A stretch of 64,000 nucleotides of DNA from Paenibacillus gyeongsangnamensis (GTDB taxonomy: Bacteria > Bacillota > Bacilli > Paenibacillales > NBRC-103111). This document shows, one piece after another, positions 1 through 9,039 of this stretch; within the stretch, counting starts at the first letter, position 1; every line of letters starts with the position of its first letter. Under the pieces are notes generated by a model. That model saw only the letters and a program-made list of their open reading frames with translations, was not told the DNA's origin and made no database searches. The translations under genes were made by a program, and so were the position numbers. The DNA lies in NCBI RefSeq assembly GCF_027533625.1, contig NZ_JAQAGZ010000029.1, forward strand, positions 1 through 64,000, given 5' to 3'.

Positions 1-105
1 TTGTGCTACATGGGTTTCTTTCGCTATATCGATTCCCACAATTAGGTGAGTGGTGGAAATTCGTTCGATCCGTTGATTTTGAGCGTCTGATTGTTTAAAC
101 TTCAT
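1..105 (-). CDS. IS110-family transposase, N-terminal part (runs off the left edge)
   Basis: Reading leftward from an ATG at 103-105 gives 35 codons ending at the window edge. The segment LIVGIDIAKETHVA matches the start of the DEDD (RuvC-like) catalytic domain of IS110-family recombinases, where the Asp of GIDIAK is catalytic. A strong AGGAGG ribosome site precedes the ATG but lies inside the arm of a large hairpin (110-170). The rest of the gene is outside the window, so intactness cannot be judged. Confidence 0.75.
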   Translation of the reverse strand, partial: MKFKQSDAQNQRIERISTTHLIVGIDIAKETHVAQ

Positions 106-109
106 AAAA

Positions 110-170
110 GAGCGCCTCCTTGATGGTGTTGGGTTTAACCCGTTGACAGACCCATCATACCGAGGCGCTC
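110..170. promoter_or_regulatory. Large hairpin covering the transposase ribosome site
   Basis: GAGCGCCTC at 110-118 pairs perfectly with GAGGCGCTC at 162-170. Inside it TGATGG (121-126) pairs with CCATCA, and GGGTTTAACCC is a further palindrome. On the minus strand the AGGAGG of the transposase lies in the 3' arm, so transcripts entering from outside would hide the ribosome site. On the plus strand the hairpin is followed by eight T, so it may also stop transcription. In IS110-type elements the non-coding left end also encodes the bridge RNA, an alternative role for this structure. Confidence 0.6.
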
Positions 171-270
171 CTTTTTTTTCAAAGTCCATTTCTTAGGACT
201 AACAGGAATGTTTAGCTTAAAAAATTGGCATTCTCAAACCCCGGCACTTTTTTGCCTCTAATTTTTTTAT

Positions 271-2001
271 TCACTCATAATCCTTCAAAGGATCAACTAC
301 TTCTTGAGCCGGAGCAGCCTGATCCATCGAATCAATATACGTCTTGGGCTTCACCTGAGGCGGCTCAGGCCGGGAATGGCCATACAGCCGAACATAAATC
401 TGCTCAATCTCTTCACCGGTCAGATCGCCCCGCTTGAGCAGTTCCTCCGCAATAGCGTGTACGAAGTCGGCATGCTCCCGTACCAGCTTCTTCACTTGGA
501 GCATTTGATCCTTCAGCAGCACGTTGATCTTGGGCCGGAGCGCTTTAAGAGCATCGGCCCGGGAGCCTCCAGACGCAAGCCAACTGAACAGCTCGTCGCC
601 CATGCCGACCATTCCCAGGTAGGCACCGGCCATCTCTGTAGCCTGCTGTAGGTCGGAGGTGACACCGTTTAATTTCTTCTCAAGGAACTCCTCTTCTACC
701 GCCCGCGCGGCTAGACAGACTTGGATCTCCGCCAAGATCTCGCTGTCGCTGCGGTTATACCGCTCTTGGGTCGGCTTCGTAGCAGCAAGACCAAGTGCGC
801 CGCCCCGACGGATAATCGTCACTTTCCAGACCCGTTCGTGGGGCTTCAGCAGATACTGAGCCACCGCATGACCGGCCTCATGATAGGCCACATTTCGCTT
901 CTCGTCCTGGCTCATGGAGCGAAGAGGCTGTTTAAGGCCCCATTCATATGTCTCCATCGCAGCGCGGAAATCTTCATAGCTTGCAGTCTGCGCCCCCCGC
1001 TGGTGCGCGATCACGACCGATTCGTTGACGATATGTCTGATCTGTGCGGGACTGTAGCCGATTGTATCGAGAGCCGCCCGTTCGGGGGTTAGAGTAGGAT
1101 CCCGCCTCACCTTCTGCAGATAATATTGGAAGACATCCACCCGTCCATCATAGTCAGGAGCATCGACCCAAAGCTGACGGTCAAAGCGGCCGGGTCGGAG
1201 CAGTGCATGATCAAGGACGTCCGGCAGATTCGTCGCTGCGACGGTCAGCACAGCCAGCCGCTCAGCCTTCTTACGCCGCAGCCCGAGTGACCGGAGCAGC
1301 TTGGCAATTCGTGAATTATCCATATTCGGCGGATCCATCTGCAGAAGCAGCTCGTTGAGCAGGCCGGTGCCGCCGCCCATACCCATACCGAATAACGCTC
1401 CTCCTCCGGCCCCCTGCCGGTTCATACCGATGGCGTCAATCTCATCGATGAAGATAATACAGGCGCCGTACACTCTCGCCAATTTCCGGGCCTTCTTGTA
1501 GAGGCTCATCACCTTCAAGTTGCCGACGCCGAAAAACATGTTTTGAAAGCTAGGCGCGGACGCATAGGCAAAGGGCACCTGCGCTTCGTTGGCAATCACT
1601 TGAGCCAGGTAGGATTTGCCTGTGCCGGGAGGTCCGCAGAGCAGCAATCCCCGGATAGCCTCCCCGCCCATCTCCTTGAATTCCTTCACTCCCTTGAGTA
1701 GGGTCACGATCCGCTTGGCATTATCAACAATCTCAGGGTTGCCGCGGTAATCATCCCAGTTGGTTCCAGTCTCGCCAGGCAGAATCCAGTACGTCCGTCC
1801 CCTAGCCAAGAACCAGAATAGAGCTACAAATTGAATGATGACGAACAGAATGGCTAAAAACAGCTGCAGTATAACGCCGGCAACACTTAACGCGATATCC
1901 CAATAGGTCGGCCCTCCTGCCCACAACAGCACGCCTAAAATAACGAGGGCTGCAAGCCTGAGAAGGAATGTACGCCACCTGATCCATTGATATCTCCTCA
2001 T
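271..2001 (-). CDS. FtsH-like membrane AAA+ zinc protease
   Basis: This 576-residue protein has the FtsH order. Two membrane segments lie in the first 70 residues. An AAA+ domain follows with Walker A GPPGTGKS near residue 123 and Walker B IIFIDEID near 182. The M41 peptidase domain has the zinc motif HEAGH near residue 375. FtsH proteases pull membrane and short-lived proteins apart and degrade them at the inner face of the membrane. It differs from housekeeping FtsH in its short N-terminal region and a Gly-rich insert after Walker B (about 195-215), so it is probably a second, divergent copy. GGAAGTGAGG precedes the ATG. It stands alone between an IS110 end and a long decayed intergenic stretch. 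Confidence 0.88.
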   Translation of the reverse strand: MRRYQWIRWRTFLLRLAALVILGVLLWAGGPTYWDIALSVAGVILQLFLAILFVIIQFVALFWFLARGRTYWILPGETGTNWDDYRGNPEIVDNAKRIVTLLKGVKEFKEMGGEAIRGLLLCGPPGTGKSYLAQVIANEAQVPFAYASAPSFQNMFFGVGNLKVMSLYKKARKLARVYGACIIFIDEIDAIGMNRQGAGGGALFGMGMGGGTGLLNELLLQMDPPNMDNSRIAKLLRSLGLRRKKAERLAVLTVAATNLPDVLDHALLRPGRFDRQLWVDAPDYDGRVDVFQYYLQKVRRDPTLTPERAALDTIGYSPAQIRHIVNESVVIAHQRGAQTASYEDFRAAMETYEWGLKQPLRSMSQDEKRNVAYHEAGHAVAQYLLKPHERVWKVTIIRRGGALGLAATKPTQERYNRSDSEILAEIQVCLAARAVEEEFLEKKLNGVTSDLQQATEMAGAYLGMVGMGDELFSWLASGGSRADALKALRPKINVLLKDQMLQVKKLVREHADFVHAIAEELLKRGDLTGEEIEQIYVRLYGHSRPEPPQVKPKTYIDSMDQAAPAQEVVDPLKDYE

Positions 2002-2421
2002 GGCCTCACTTCCTTTTCAGATAGCATTGGATTATTCTATGAAAAATCAACATTAGAAATGACTCGAGTTTCGCGTAGGAAGGCGATCGAACGAAAACCT
2101 TTCACAATTGTTACAATCCCATATCCGGTGGACCTTCGGTGCGCAGTGAAACTAGGATTACAGCATTAAATCGCGGAAACGGAGTTTTCGCAAATCTTTT
2201 CAATCTCCCCTTCCTTGTTTTTAATCACTATAACATTTTTAAGAGCTTTTGTAGAATGGAATAAATATTTCTAATGTTAATAATAGCTGATCCACGGCGT
2301 TTTATCGTGTTTACATAATAAATATTACGTATACTAAATAGGTCGAAGTTCCGGATTAAAAACCGACGCTTTTTGAGAAGCGATCTGTGAAAATATAATC
2401 AAATGCTTCCATATGCTTAAT
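2002..2421. other. Intergenic, AT-rich, no gene seen
   Basis: I see no convincing coding frame here. The DNA is more AT-rich than its surroundings and probably holds the promoter of the protease gene on the minus strand. Confidence 0.5.
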
Positions 2422-2520
2422 ATGAAGAGTTTAGTGGGAATCCGCTTGATCTGTATCGGTTCCGTCATCCTGTTCCTAATCGGAGTCGTTTGGACGCTTG
2501 TCCTCTCCCGGGGTACGTAA
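2422..2520 (+). CDS. Possible small single-span membrane peptide (32 aa)
   Basis: ATG at 2422 opens a 32-codon frame: a basic start (MKSLVGIR) followed by about 20 hydrophobic residues (LICIGSVILFLIGVVW). This has the shape of a single-pass membrane peptide. No strong ribosome site is visible, but a good intrinsic terminator follows at 2561-2594, as expected for a short transcription unit. It could equally be the surviving first segment of a longer lost membrane protein. I do not recognise a family. Confidence 0.3.
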   Translation: MKSLVGIRLICIGSVILFLIGVVWTLVLSRGT

Positions 2521-2560
2521 GGTCGATGCAGAGTATCTGGAGAAAAGCTGATAACAAAGG

Positions 2561-2594
2561 AAAACCGCCAACGGGTTCGATTGGCGGGTTTTTA
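2561..2594 (+). terminator. Intrinsic terminator
   Basis: CCGCCAA (2565-2571) pairs with TTGGCGG (2581-2587) and is followed by GTTTTT. Flanking A and T runs extend the stem. Confidence 0.75.
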
Positions 2595-2756
2595 TCCTGC
2601 TTATTGCTGCTTAGGCGGTTTATTGTAGCCTCTATCTCCGTAGGGCTGCAATTTTTCAAGCCACGGCTTTTATCATCAAAAGAACAATGGTCAGCCAAAT
2701 CATCGTAGACGCGCCTATTCTAATTGTACAGACGGCACTGACAAGCAAGCCTAACA

Positions 2757-2877
2757 TGAGTAACAGCTGTGGAGCCGCCGGCATCGCCAGACTTCGGTTC
2801 CTCCGCGTCACAGGGAAGCGACGATAATACAAGTGACGACCCTAGGGACAGAACTGCCGTCAAGCTCAGAGTACGTT
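2757..2877 (-). pseudogene. Remnant of a lipoprotein signal region
   Basis: On the minus strand one open frame reads TLSLTAVLSLGSSLVLSSLPC followed by a Ser/Gly/Asp-rich stretch, like a lipoprotein signal peptide with lipobox LSSLPC. There is no start codon. The frame is cut on its upstream side at the IS6-family element and decays downstream. The likeliest source is a truncated binding-protein or lipoprotein gene. Confidence 0.35.
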
Positions 2878-2902
2878 AATTCCACACTGTATAAAATAAA
2901 CG

Positions 2903-3738
2903 GTTTTGGTGCAACTATTAAAATGGATCAAAGATAGTCGCCTTATTGTTGTTTGATTATGCTGTTAAACCAAACATTTTATTGATTAATTGTACTGCAG
3001 AAAGGACATACGAATGAATGCATTCGACCTGCCCTTTCTTTATCATATGCATGACTTCGATTCCGGCAATTGTTTTCTCTGCAGTATTAAAAGACTTAAA
3101 TCCCATCATTAGTTTAATAACTTTCTTTATGAATCGATGGTCTTGTTCAATTATGTTGTTTAGATATTTCTGTTGTCGTAGTAATGTTTCTTGATTCAAG
3201 GCTTTCTCGTCTTTCAATTGTTGGACTGCGATAGGGTAAGCTGGATTTTTATCGACGGTGATCACACGCGGCGATTGATTGTGTGGTGAGGTCAACGTTT
3301 TCTTGAAGAATCGTCTGGCCGCGGAAGTATCTCGATTTTCAGAAAGCATGAAATCAATCGTATTTCCGTTTGAATCCACTGCCCTGTAAAGATATTTCCA
3401 TTGTCCTTTGACTTTGATGTAGGTTTCATCCGTTCGGTAGGAATCGTTGGTCGGTTTTAGAAAGGGACGAATTCGCTTGTCTAATTCCGGCCCAAATTGG
3501 TGAACCCATCGCATGATGGTTGTATGAGCCATGTGTAGTCCTCGTTCTTCCATCATCTCCACTAGATTACGATAACTAAGGCTATATTTTAAATACCATC
3601 TTATTGTCAGCAAGATAATCTCTGATTCATACTGCTTCCACTTAAACAAATCTAATTCCGTTTCCAATGTAATATCTCCATCTCATGACTTCATTTCAAT
3701 CATGTTATCATGGATTTAAGAGCTTTGCACCACAACAT
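2903..3738 (-). mobile_element. IS6-family insertion sequence
   Basis: Short imperfect terminal repeats (GGTTTTGGTGCAA at 2903-2915 and the complementary TGTTGTGGTGCAA ending near 3738) bracket a single transposase gene. The size of about 0.84 kb fits the IS6 family. I could not find matching 8-bp target duplications, so the flanks may have rearranged. Confidence 0.7.
2957..3667 (-). CDS. IS6-family DDE transposase
   Basis: At 236 residues this has the usual length for the IS6/IS240 family. The N-terminal helix-turn-helix includes YSLSYRNLVEMMEERG and HTTIMRWVHQFGPEL. The catalytic triad is visible as Asp in RTDETYIKV, Asp in ITVDKNPAYP and Glu in NNIIEQDHRFIK. The frame has no stops, so the enzyme may be active. 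It carries out copy insertion of its own element between inverted ends. Confidence 0.9.
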   Translation of the reverse strand: METELDLFKWKQYESEIILLTIRWYLKYSLSYRNLVEMMEERGLHMAHTTIMRWVHQFGPELDKRIRPFLKPTNDSYRTDETYIKVKGQWKYLYRAVDSNGNTIDFMLSENRDTSAARRFFKKTLTSPHNQSPRVITVDKNPAYPIAVQQLKDEKALNQETLLRQQKYLNNIIEQDHRFIKKVIKLMMGFKSFNTAEKTIAGIEVMHMIKKGQVECIHSYVLSAVQLINKMFGLTA

Positions 3739-3795
3739 CTCTTTTGTCAGCGCCTGCGAATCGTTATCCTTTAAGATGAATACATATTTACCCAC
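3738..3795 (-). pseudogene. Gene start cut off by the IS6 element
   Basis: GGGAGGAT followed six bases later by GTG at 3793-3795 starts a frame reading GKYVFILKDNDSQALTKEM that runs straight into the end of the insertion sequence. The fragment slightly resembles the start of YciI-like proteins, but it is too short to assign. It most likely marks a gene broken by the insertion. Confidence 0.35.
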
Positions 3796-3916
3796 TCTAA
3801 TATCCTCCCTGAACATGAACGATTAATCCGGAAAAATCCGCCTTTCTCTTTAAGCATAAAATAAACATAGTCAAAGCAGCCGCTCCGACTACATTTTCCG
3901 AACTCTGAATCGCACT

Positions 3917-5338
3917 TTACGCTTTTCCCCGAATCGGAGCCGAATCGAAAGCGCCGACATTCTGCTTAATTCCCAGTACGATCCCCTCGTCTTCCATACG
4001 GCAAACGACCGAATAGCCGAACGGCGTTTCTACAATACGGAAGGTCAACTCCAAGGTGTCCGGATCGCGCCATGTAAAGCTGGATGCGATACGGCGTTCG
4101 ATTCCTTGCCGAATGCTGGAAGCTCCGTTCACCCACACTCCCCGCCCGCAACGAATCGCATGCTCGCCATCGTTGTTCTGAATGACGACTGCGGCTTCGT
4201 CATTGTTAAACCTGATGGAGAAAGTGTTCCACCCTTCTCCATTGTCGTCAAGCTTGAATACTTTACCGGAAATCGTTTGCTCACGCGGAGAATCGTGCTG
4301 CTCACGAGGCAGATTCATCGCCAGGCCCTCCAATTGCGCTTTCAGCGCGGAGGCCGCTTCATCGTTCGCGGGAAGCGAACCCGGCTGCATGGCCGGAAGC
4401 AGAAGCTCCCATACCAGATTCAACACGGCCTGCATATCGCTCGTTCCGCTGGTGAACGCTACTACCGCATCCTGCTCCGGCATTACGATACAGAACTGCC
4501 CGAGATATCCGTCGCCGCGATAGGCGCCGTGCCGGCACCGCCAGAACTGGTAGCCGTAGCCTTGCGCCCAGTCGGTATTATTGTTGTTGTTCGAGATTTG
4601 CTTGGATGTCGCTTCCTCCACCCACGCTTCCGACAGTATGCGGCGTCCGTTCCAGACCCCTTTCTGCAAATACAGTTGCCCGAATTTGGCGATGTCCTCG
4701 GTTGTGATGTTTAATCCCCAACCTCCGAAATGAATGCCCATCGGGCAAGCTTCCCACGTCGCGCCTATAATATCAAGCGGCTGCATAAGGCGCGGCTGCA
4801 AATAATCCAGCAGCTTTTCTCCGCTTACCTTCTGCAGAATGGCGGACAGCATGTAAGTGGCCGCGCTGTTATAGACGAAATGAGTTCCCGGTTCATGCTC
4901 TACCGGCGCGTGTAAGAATGCCTCCACCCAATTGCCTCTTGGATGCTCCCGCATCCGCGGCTCCTCGGAGTGCCCGGTGCCCATCATTAACAAATGGCGA
5001 ATTTGCATGGCGGATAAATTCGGGGATACTTCCCTCGGCGCCTCGACCGGGAAAAACGAAACGACCCGATCGTCGAGAGTCAGCAGCCCCTCCCCCACGG
5101 CGAGCCCGATGGCGGTAGAGGTGAAGCTCTTGCTGAGCGAGTACATCGCATGCGGAAGGTCCGCCGCATACGGAGACCACCAGCCTTCGGCTGCGACATG
5201 GCCATGCCTGACCAGCATGAAGCTGTGCAGCTCCATCGTTTGCTGCTTATGTACCGCTTTCAAAAAATCCGCAATGGCCGTTGAAGAAATACCTTGGGCT
5301 TCAGGTACGCTTCTAGGCAAAACTTGACGATTTTCCAT
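3917..5338 (-). CDS. Serine hydrolase of the class C beta-lactamase family
   Basis: This 473-residue protein has the beta-lactamase/penicillin-binding fold. The nucleophile motif SLSK is at 67-70 (MYSLSKSFTSTAI). A YNS motif near residue 158 supplies the second catalytic element. There is no signal peptide, so it is probably a cytoplasmic esterase or amidase rather than a drug-resistance enzyme. The C-terminal 120 residues form an extra beta-rich region, as in many EstB-like proteins. The ATG at 5338 follows AGGAGAGA. It stands alone, with no partner genes that reveal its substrate. Confidence 0.85.
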   Translation of the reverse strand: MENRQVLPRSVPEAQGISSTAIADFLKAVHKQQTMELHSFMLVRHGHVAAEGWWSPYAADLPHAMYSLSKSFTSTAIGLAVGEGLLTLDDRVVSFFPVEAPREVSPNLSAMQIRHLLMMGTGHSEEPRMREHPRGNWVEAFLHAPVEHEPGTHFVYNSAATYMLSAILQKVSGEKLLDYLQPRLMQPLDIIGATWEACPMGIHFGGWGLNITTEDIAKFGQLYLQKGVWNGRRILSEAWVEEATSKQISNNNNNTDWAQGYGYQFWRCRHGAYRGDGYLGQFCIVMPEQDAVVAFTSGTSDMQAVLNLVWELLLPAMQPGSLPANDEAASALKAQLEGLAMNLPREQHDSPREQTISGKVFKLDDNGEGWNTFSIRFNNDEAAVVIQNNDGEHAIRCGRGVWVNGASSIRQGIERRIASSFTWRDPDTLELTFRIVETPFGYSVVCRMEDEGIVLGIKQNVGAFDSAPIRGKA

Positions 5339-5359
5339 ATTATCTCTCCTCTTTTTTAC

Positions 5360-5476
5360 TTAAACATTGGTAACTGCTCTTTGAGAATCTTAAGATTCAA
5401 TAGAAATTTGCGAAAGCCACTTGACATTTGGAAAGTCGCCAAATAATCGCGAAGGATACCTTTTTAAACCGGTATA
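5360..5476 (+). repeat. Solo end of the IS4-type element (plus orientation)
   Basis: This stretch repeats, in inverse orientation, the right end of the IS4-family element (8777-8904). The shared blocks include ttaaacattggtaa, ctgctctttgag, cacttgacatt and cgcgaaggatacc. No transposase accompanies it, so it is a remnant. A third diverged copy lies at 11893-12027. Confidence 0.75.
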
Positions 5477-5695
5477 TTCATTACTTTCACTCATTGTTTT
5501 CGTATATGGCCGTATCAATGATAGCGGTTTCTTTTTATGATTCGAGTTGATGATACCGATATGGATTGAAGCGACGGATTGCGATTCGGGATAACGGTCG
5601 GCGCGTTCATTATTACAATATATGCTTCTTCGCACCCGATAAGCATGAACGCGAACCGTTATCCGAATCGCCTTTCGCTGCAAAATGTCCGGTTT

Positions 5696-6124
5696 TTATT
5701 TCACAAATTTTTGAAATGCTTGATCCTGTAAAGACCCCGGTAAAATTTGCACAAATTCCAAGCTGTTGCCGTCCAGATCGCGGGTAAAAAAGAACTTGCT
5801 GCCGGATTTGCCGAGCCTCGGCTCTCCGTCCGTATAAACTCCCTTTTCTTTCAAGTTCTTATACAAACTGTCTACATCGTCCGTTTCGAAACAGACATGA
5901 ATGAAGCCTGCGGTTGAACCGTTTGCCGGAAGCCGTTCGGTTCCGTTTCCAATCAGTTCCAGAAATTGCCTGTCCTTGATCTGTATGGCGACCAAGCCTA
6001 CATTCCCGTTATCATCCGTCATACGAAAAAGTTCCGTGAATCCAAAATTGTCGGCGTAATATTGCACCGCCGCTTCAATATCCCGTACGCGAATCGCAAG
6101 ATGGCCAAAAGAAGTCTGCATCAT
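5696..6124 (-). CDS. VOC (glyoxalase/dioxygenase) family protein
   Basis: 142 residues with two beta-alpha-beta-beta-beta halves typical of the vicinal oxygen chelate superfamily. The first half starts at FGHLAIRVRDIEAAVQYYADNFGF and contains QFLELIGNG. The second contains FIHVCFETDDVDSLYKNL and ends with FTRDLDGNSLEFVQI. Candidate metal ligands are His8, Glu in FLELI, His in FIHVCF and the final Glu in SLEFVQ. The spacing resembles lactoylglutathione lyase-like proteins. The ATG (6124) has a GGAGTAACG site before it. The substrate is unknown. Confidence 0.85.
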   Translation of the reverse strand: MMQTSFGHLAIRVRDIEAAVQYYADNFGFTELFRMTDDNGNVGLVAIQIKDRQFLELIGNGTERLPANGSTAGFIHVCFETDDVDSLYKNLKEKGVYTDGEPRLGKSGSKFFFTRDLDGNSLEFVQILPGSLQDQAFQKFVK

Positions 6125-6534
6125 TATCGTTACTCCTTCAAAAAATTGAATTTATTCCTTATCGAACCTTTCATGAAACAAACATATATGAACAACATAA
6201 TACTATTATACATATTGCTAGCGATGGGATAAAGTACTAGTATTACGTTTTCCTGAATCCGTGAGAAACGCATGGCAGGTTTCGATATTCCTGCTTTCCG
6301 CCAGTATCTTCTTCAATTTAAAAACAAGGCTGCTTCGAATTTGGTTTCAAAACAGCCTTGCTCAAGTTCCCAGATCTCTCCTGGCGGCTCGCCTCTCTCT
6401 TTCTTCTTGTTTATGCACAGCTGGTCTCAATATTTTCGGCGCGCTAGCTTATGACTGTGGCGATCGCTGGGATCCGGAAGTAGGAATTTGGTTGGTCGCT
6501 GCAGCTTACGGATGGAAGTTATGCCGGGGTTTGT
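6125..6534. other. Decayed intergenic stretch
   Basis: No intact gene is visible. The last 70 bases (about 6470-6534) still resemble, in more than one frame, the part of an ATP-dependent DNA ligase just before the fragment at 6535. Confidence 0.4.
6316..6360 (-). terminator. Intrinsic terminator (minus strand)
   Basis: CAAGGCTG (6325-6332) pairs with CAGCCTTG (6353-6360). Read on the minus strand it is followed by TTTTTAAATT. No intact minus-strand gene lies just upstream, so it is probably left over from lost DNA. Confidence 0.5.
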
Positions 6535-6732
6535 GAATTTGTACCGGCTAAGTCACGGCAGGCCCTATTTCAAATCACTAAACAGCTGGTGAGGTCGGAG
6601 AATCAGAATTGGTATTATCTCGATCCGCTTATCCGGTGCCGCGTGAAATATCAATGCTTGACCCGATCCGGACTGCTACGAACGCCAAGCTTTGTTGACT
6701 TTGTGTTTGAATCGGCAGCCTCGGTTTCTTAA
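6535..6732 (+). pseudogene. C-terminal remnant of an ATP-dependent DNA ligase
   Basis: A 65-codon frame ends at TAA 6730-6732 and reads EFVPAKSRQALFQI, then LIRCRVKYQCLTRSGLLRTP and SFVDFVFE. This is the oligonucleotide-binding end of bacterial LigD/YkoU-type ATP-dependent ligases, where a CRV-YQ-T--G-LR-PSF pattern is typical. The rest of the gene is missing or frameshifted upstream. Confidence 0.6.
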
Positions 6733-6945
6733 TGTATAAATTTTGTCGCCGGTGGGCCATATTGTTTTGACGATATGTACACGAACCGATGTAAATCTGT
6801 ATTGCTGTCGTGATGGGCTATCTTTATCTATTCTGAATTTTTCTGCTTCAACAACAATTCAAGTTTTCGCTTTGGAACGCTTATGCTTCCAAATTACTGT
6901 TGCAAACTTATGCTTACAAAACGAAAAAGTCCTTGGTATATTCGA

Positions 6946-7248
6946 GGCCACTGAAAAAGTCCGTCTCATGAGAAAGGTATAGTCCCTCAAAAAAATTGAG
7001 GAGGCTGTACCTTTTTTCGCTTATAATTAAGGCATAATGGGAAGTGGGTGAGCGAATGATTCGTTAACAACAAACCTTGGTTTTAAGTCCTTATGCAGAA
7101 CTGTATAACATCGTGGTGCAAAGGACAATATGTTGCGTCAAATCAACGAATTGGTAGATTTCACTTTTATATACGAGGAACTGAAAGATAAATACTGCCT
7201 GGATAACGGCCGCAACGCGATCGATCCAATCCGTATGTTCAATATTTA
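6946..7248 (+). mobile_element. IS1182-family remnant (left end and gene start)
   Basis: The terminal sequence GGCCACTGAAAAAGT starts at 6946. A broken frame follows from about 7056 (LVLSPYAELYNIVVQRT), with a TAA stop and a 1-base shift, then from 7130 MLRQINELVDFTFIYEELKD and YCLDNGRNAIDPIRMF. This is the conserved start of IS1182 transposases. The copy is cut at 7249 by the IS4-type element. Confidence 0.75.
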
Positions 7249-7272
7249 CATGAGTTATGCAGTTCGTTTAAA

Positions 7273-8751
7273 TTATTGGAAACTGCTCTTTGAAAACCAG
7301 CGCATGTCAAGTTGGTCGGGCCAGAATTGACTGAATAGATTTGCAAATTGCCGTGCTTGTATATCAAAATCAACATAGACTCGCTCTTCTCCCTTATGGG
7401 TTTGGATACGTATCTGACAACGAGTGTGGAACAGGCAGCTAACCATTTCGCCGTGGGTGCAGCCTTCATCAACACTCGTTTTTTCTTTATTCAATTGCCA
7501 TAGCGCGTAAGAAAGCAGCGTCTCAGCAGCAAACAGCAGTTCGAAATGCGCGTGATGATGGGCTTCGGAAGTGGAATGGCATTGTTCGAAACCCAGTTCT
7601 TGTTTGATCGTCCTAAAGAAGTCCTCGATTCTCCAACGTTTTACATATGTTTCCAATGCTTTGAATGGAACGTCATGGCGATTGCTGATGATGAGATAAG
7701 CCCCGCGGTAGGTTGCGGGAGACTCGTTTTCCGAATCGCTATCACGATGCTCTGTCGTCTTTTCATCTTCTTTTAAACGCATGGCGACCACGGCGGCGAC
7801 AGAAACAAACCGCATTTTCTTAACCTGCCCCTTCCGATTCGTAACCGTGTAGGGTAATTTCATATAAATGTTAGGTATCGCAATGCCAACATGACCGGAC
7901 AATCCGAGCTTTAACAAGTCTTTGAAGACAGCCTTGATCAGCATGACCGACGTTACCGGAACAAAACGTTCCCGCCGAGTTCCTGGTTCGATGATTCGTT
8001 GATACAATGCCGTGTTCCGCTTGGCTTTGGTAACCCAGTCAAAGCCATTCTCCATGAGAAAGATGAAAAATTCTTTGCATAAAAACCAACGGTCCATCGC
8101 AATCCATAGTCGGCGCAAGACGTTTTCGCGAAGCATCGTCAGCATCTGACGAGCTAAATCGAGCTTGGTTAGTCCTGTTTCGTCTTCACCGCGTTTATGC
8201 CAAACGGCATAAAACAGCGGATATTCAAGTCCTGACTACAGGACCGCTTGTAAAACAACGAGGTTCATGCCCCATACATGGATTTTGCGAGCATGATCGT
8301 ATAGCCAACAGAGAAACGGAAGGGCTTTTGCATAGTGATGCGCGGCAAGCGTATCATCCAAGTTGACGACATCACCATCCTGAAGTTTCGTGTCTGCATC
8401 TTCCTGAAGCCGGGCGACTCGTTTTTTGCCGAACGTGCGCCAAGCAAATGGTGCAGTCAGAAACCGGCTTAACGCACATTGCGTGATCTTCTGCACAGAA
8501 ACCATCGCTTTCAGTAAGGCATCTTTCCCCGCCAGCTTAGCTGTCTGAAAAACAGACGAACAATGTGCAATAAGGCCAACCACATAGAGAAAAGCAAGTA
8601 ACCATGAAGGAGTACCGGAGCGTTTTATAATGCCGGATTGGGTTAACAGCAAGGAAAAATCAAATTGATCCCACAGTTTCCGAAAAATCGGCGCATCTGC
8701 GCATTCTCCTTGAGAAAGGTCTTTAAATCGCGGACTTTGCAGCGTTTTCAT
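7273..8751 (-). pseudogene. IS4-family transposase interrupted by an amber codon
   Basis: Two open stretches (8751-8236 and 8235-7273) are in the same frame, separated only by TAG at 8238-8236, giving 493 codons in total. The DDE residues are visible as DDT near residue 130, DRWF and the IS4 signature Y-(2)-R-(3)-E-(6)-K in YVKRWRIEDFFRTIKQELG. The start at 8751 lies behind a promoter-like TTGACA in the element end. A single nonsense change appears to have inactivated the copy. Confidence 0.85.
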
Positions 8752-8776
8752 TGGATAATCACCTATGTATCTTGAA

Positions 8777-8904
8777 GATATACCGGTTAAAAAGGTATCC
8801 TTCGCGATTATTAGGCGAATTTCCGAATGTCAAGTGGTTTTCGTAAATTTCTAGTAATTTTTTGTGGATCTTAAGTTTTCAAAGAGCAATTACCAATGTT
8901 TAAC
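8777..8904 (-). repeat. Right end of the IS4-type element, with transposase promoter
   Basis: This end repeats at 5360-5476 (inverted) and 11893-12027. Read on the minus strand it contains CTTGACATTCGG and, 14-15 bases on, TAATAAT, a likely promoter for the transposase. Confidence 0.7.
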
Positions 8905-8927
8905 TCGAATGCATAACTCATGAAAAA

Positions 8928-8965
8928 CAACAAAGACGCCTAGGAACCTAAAGAACCCAGACGTC
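8928..8965 (-). terminator. Terminator of the phosphoesterase gene
   Basis: On the minus strand GACGTCTGGG pairs with CCTAGGCGTC with some mismatches, then TTTGTTGTTTTT follows. It lies about 75 bases past the stop codon of the gene at 9040-11481. Confidence 0.65.
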
Positions 8966-9039
8966 AATCCATCAATTAATTCAAATGGTGATTATCTTTC
9001 TTGATTGAGTAGTTACTGTTACTCGGACATGCGTTGCTC

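Larger units (their letters stand above)
7249..8922 (-). mobile_element. IS4-family insertion sequence inserted into IS1182
   Basis: Imperfect terminal repeats of about 45 bp start with CATGAGTTATGCA at 7249 and end with GCATAACTCATG at 8911-8922. They surround one transposase gene. The element interrupts an IS1182 transposase frame, giving a nested arrangement. The transposase carries a stop codon, so this copy is probably unable to move unless helped in trans. Confidence 0.8.

Noticed and set aside
225..1501. Several plus-strand open frames across the FtsH-like gene
   Set aside because: They are shadows of the minus-strand gene, without ribosome sites or recognisable domains.
8236..8238. 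TAG in the IS4 transposase as a recoded codon
   Set aside because: There is no sign of pyrrolysine machinery, and a decayed transposon copy is the simpler reading.
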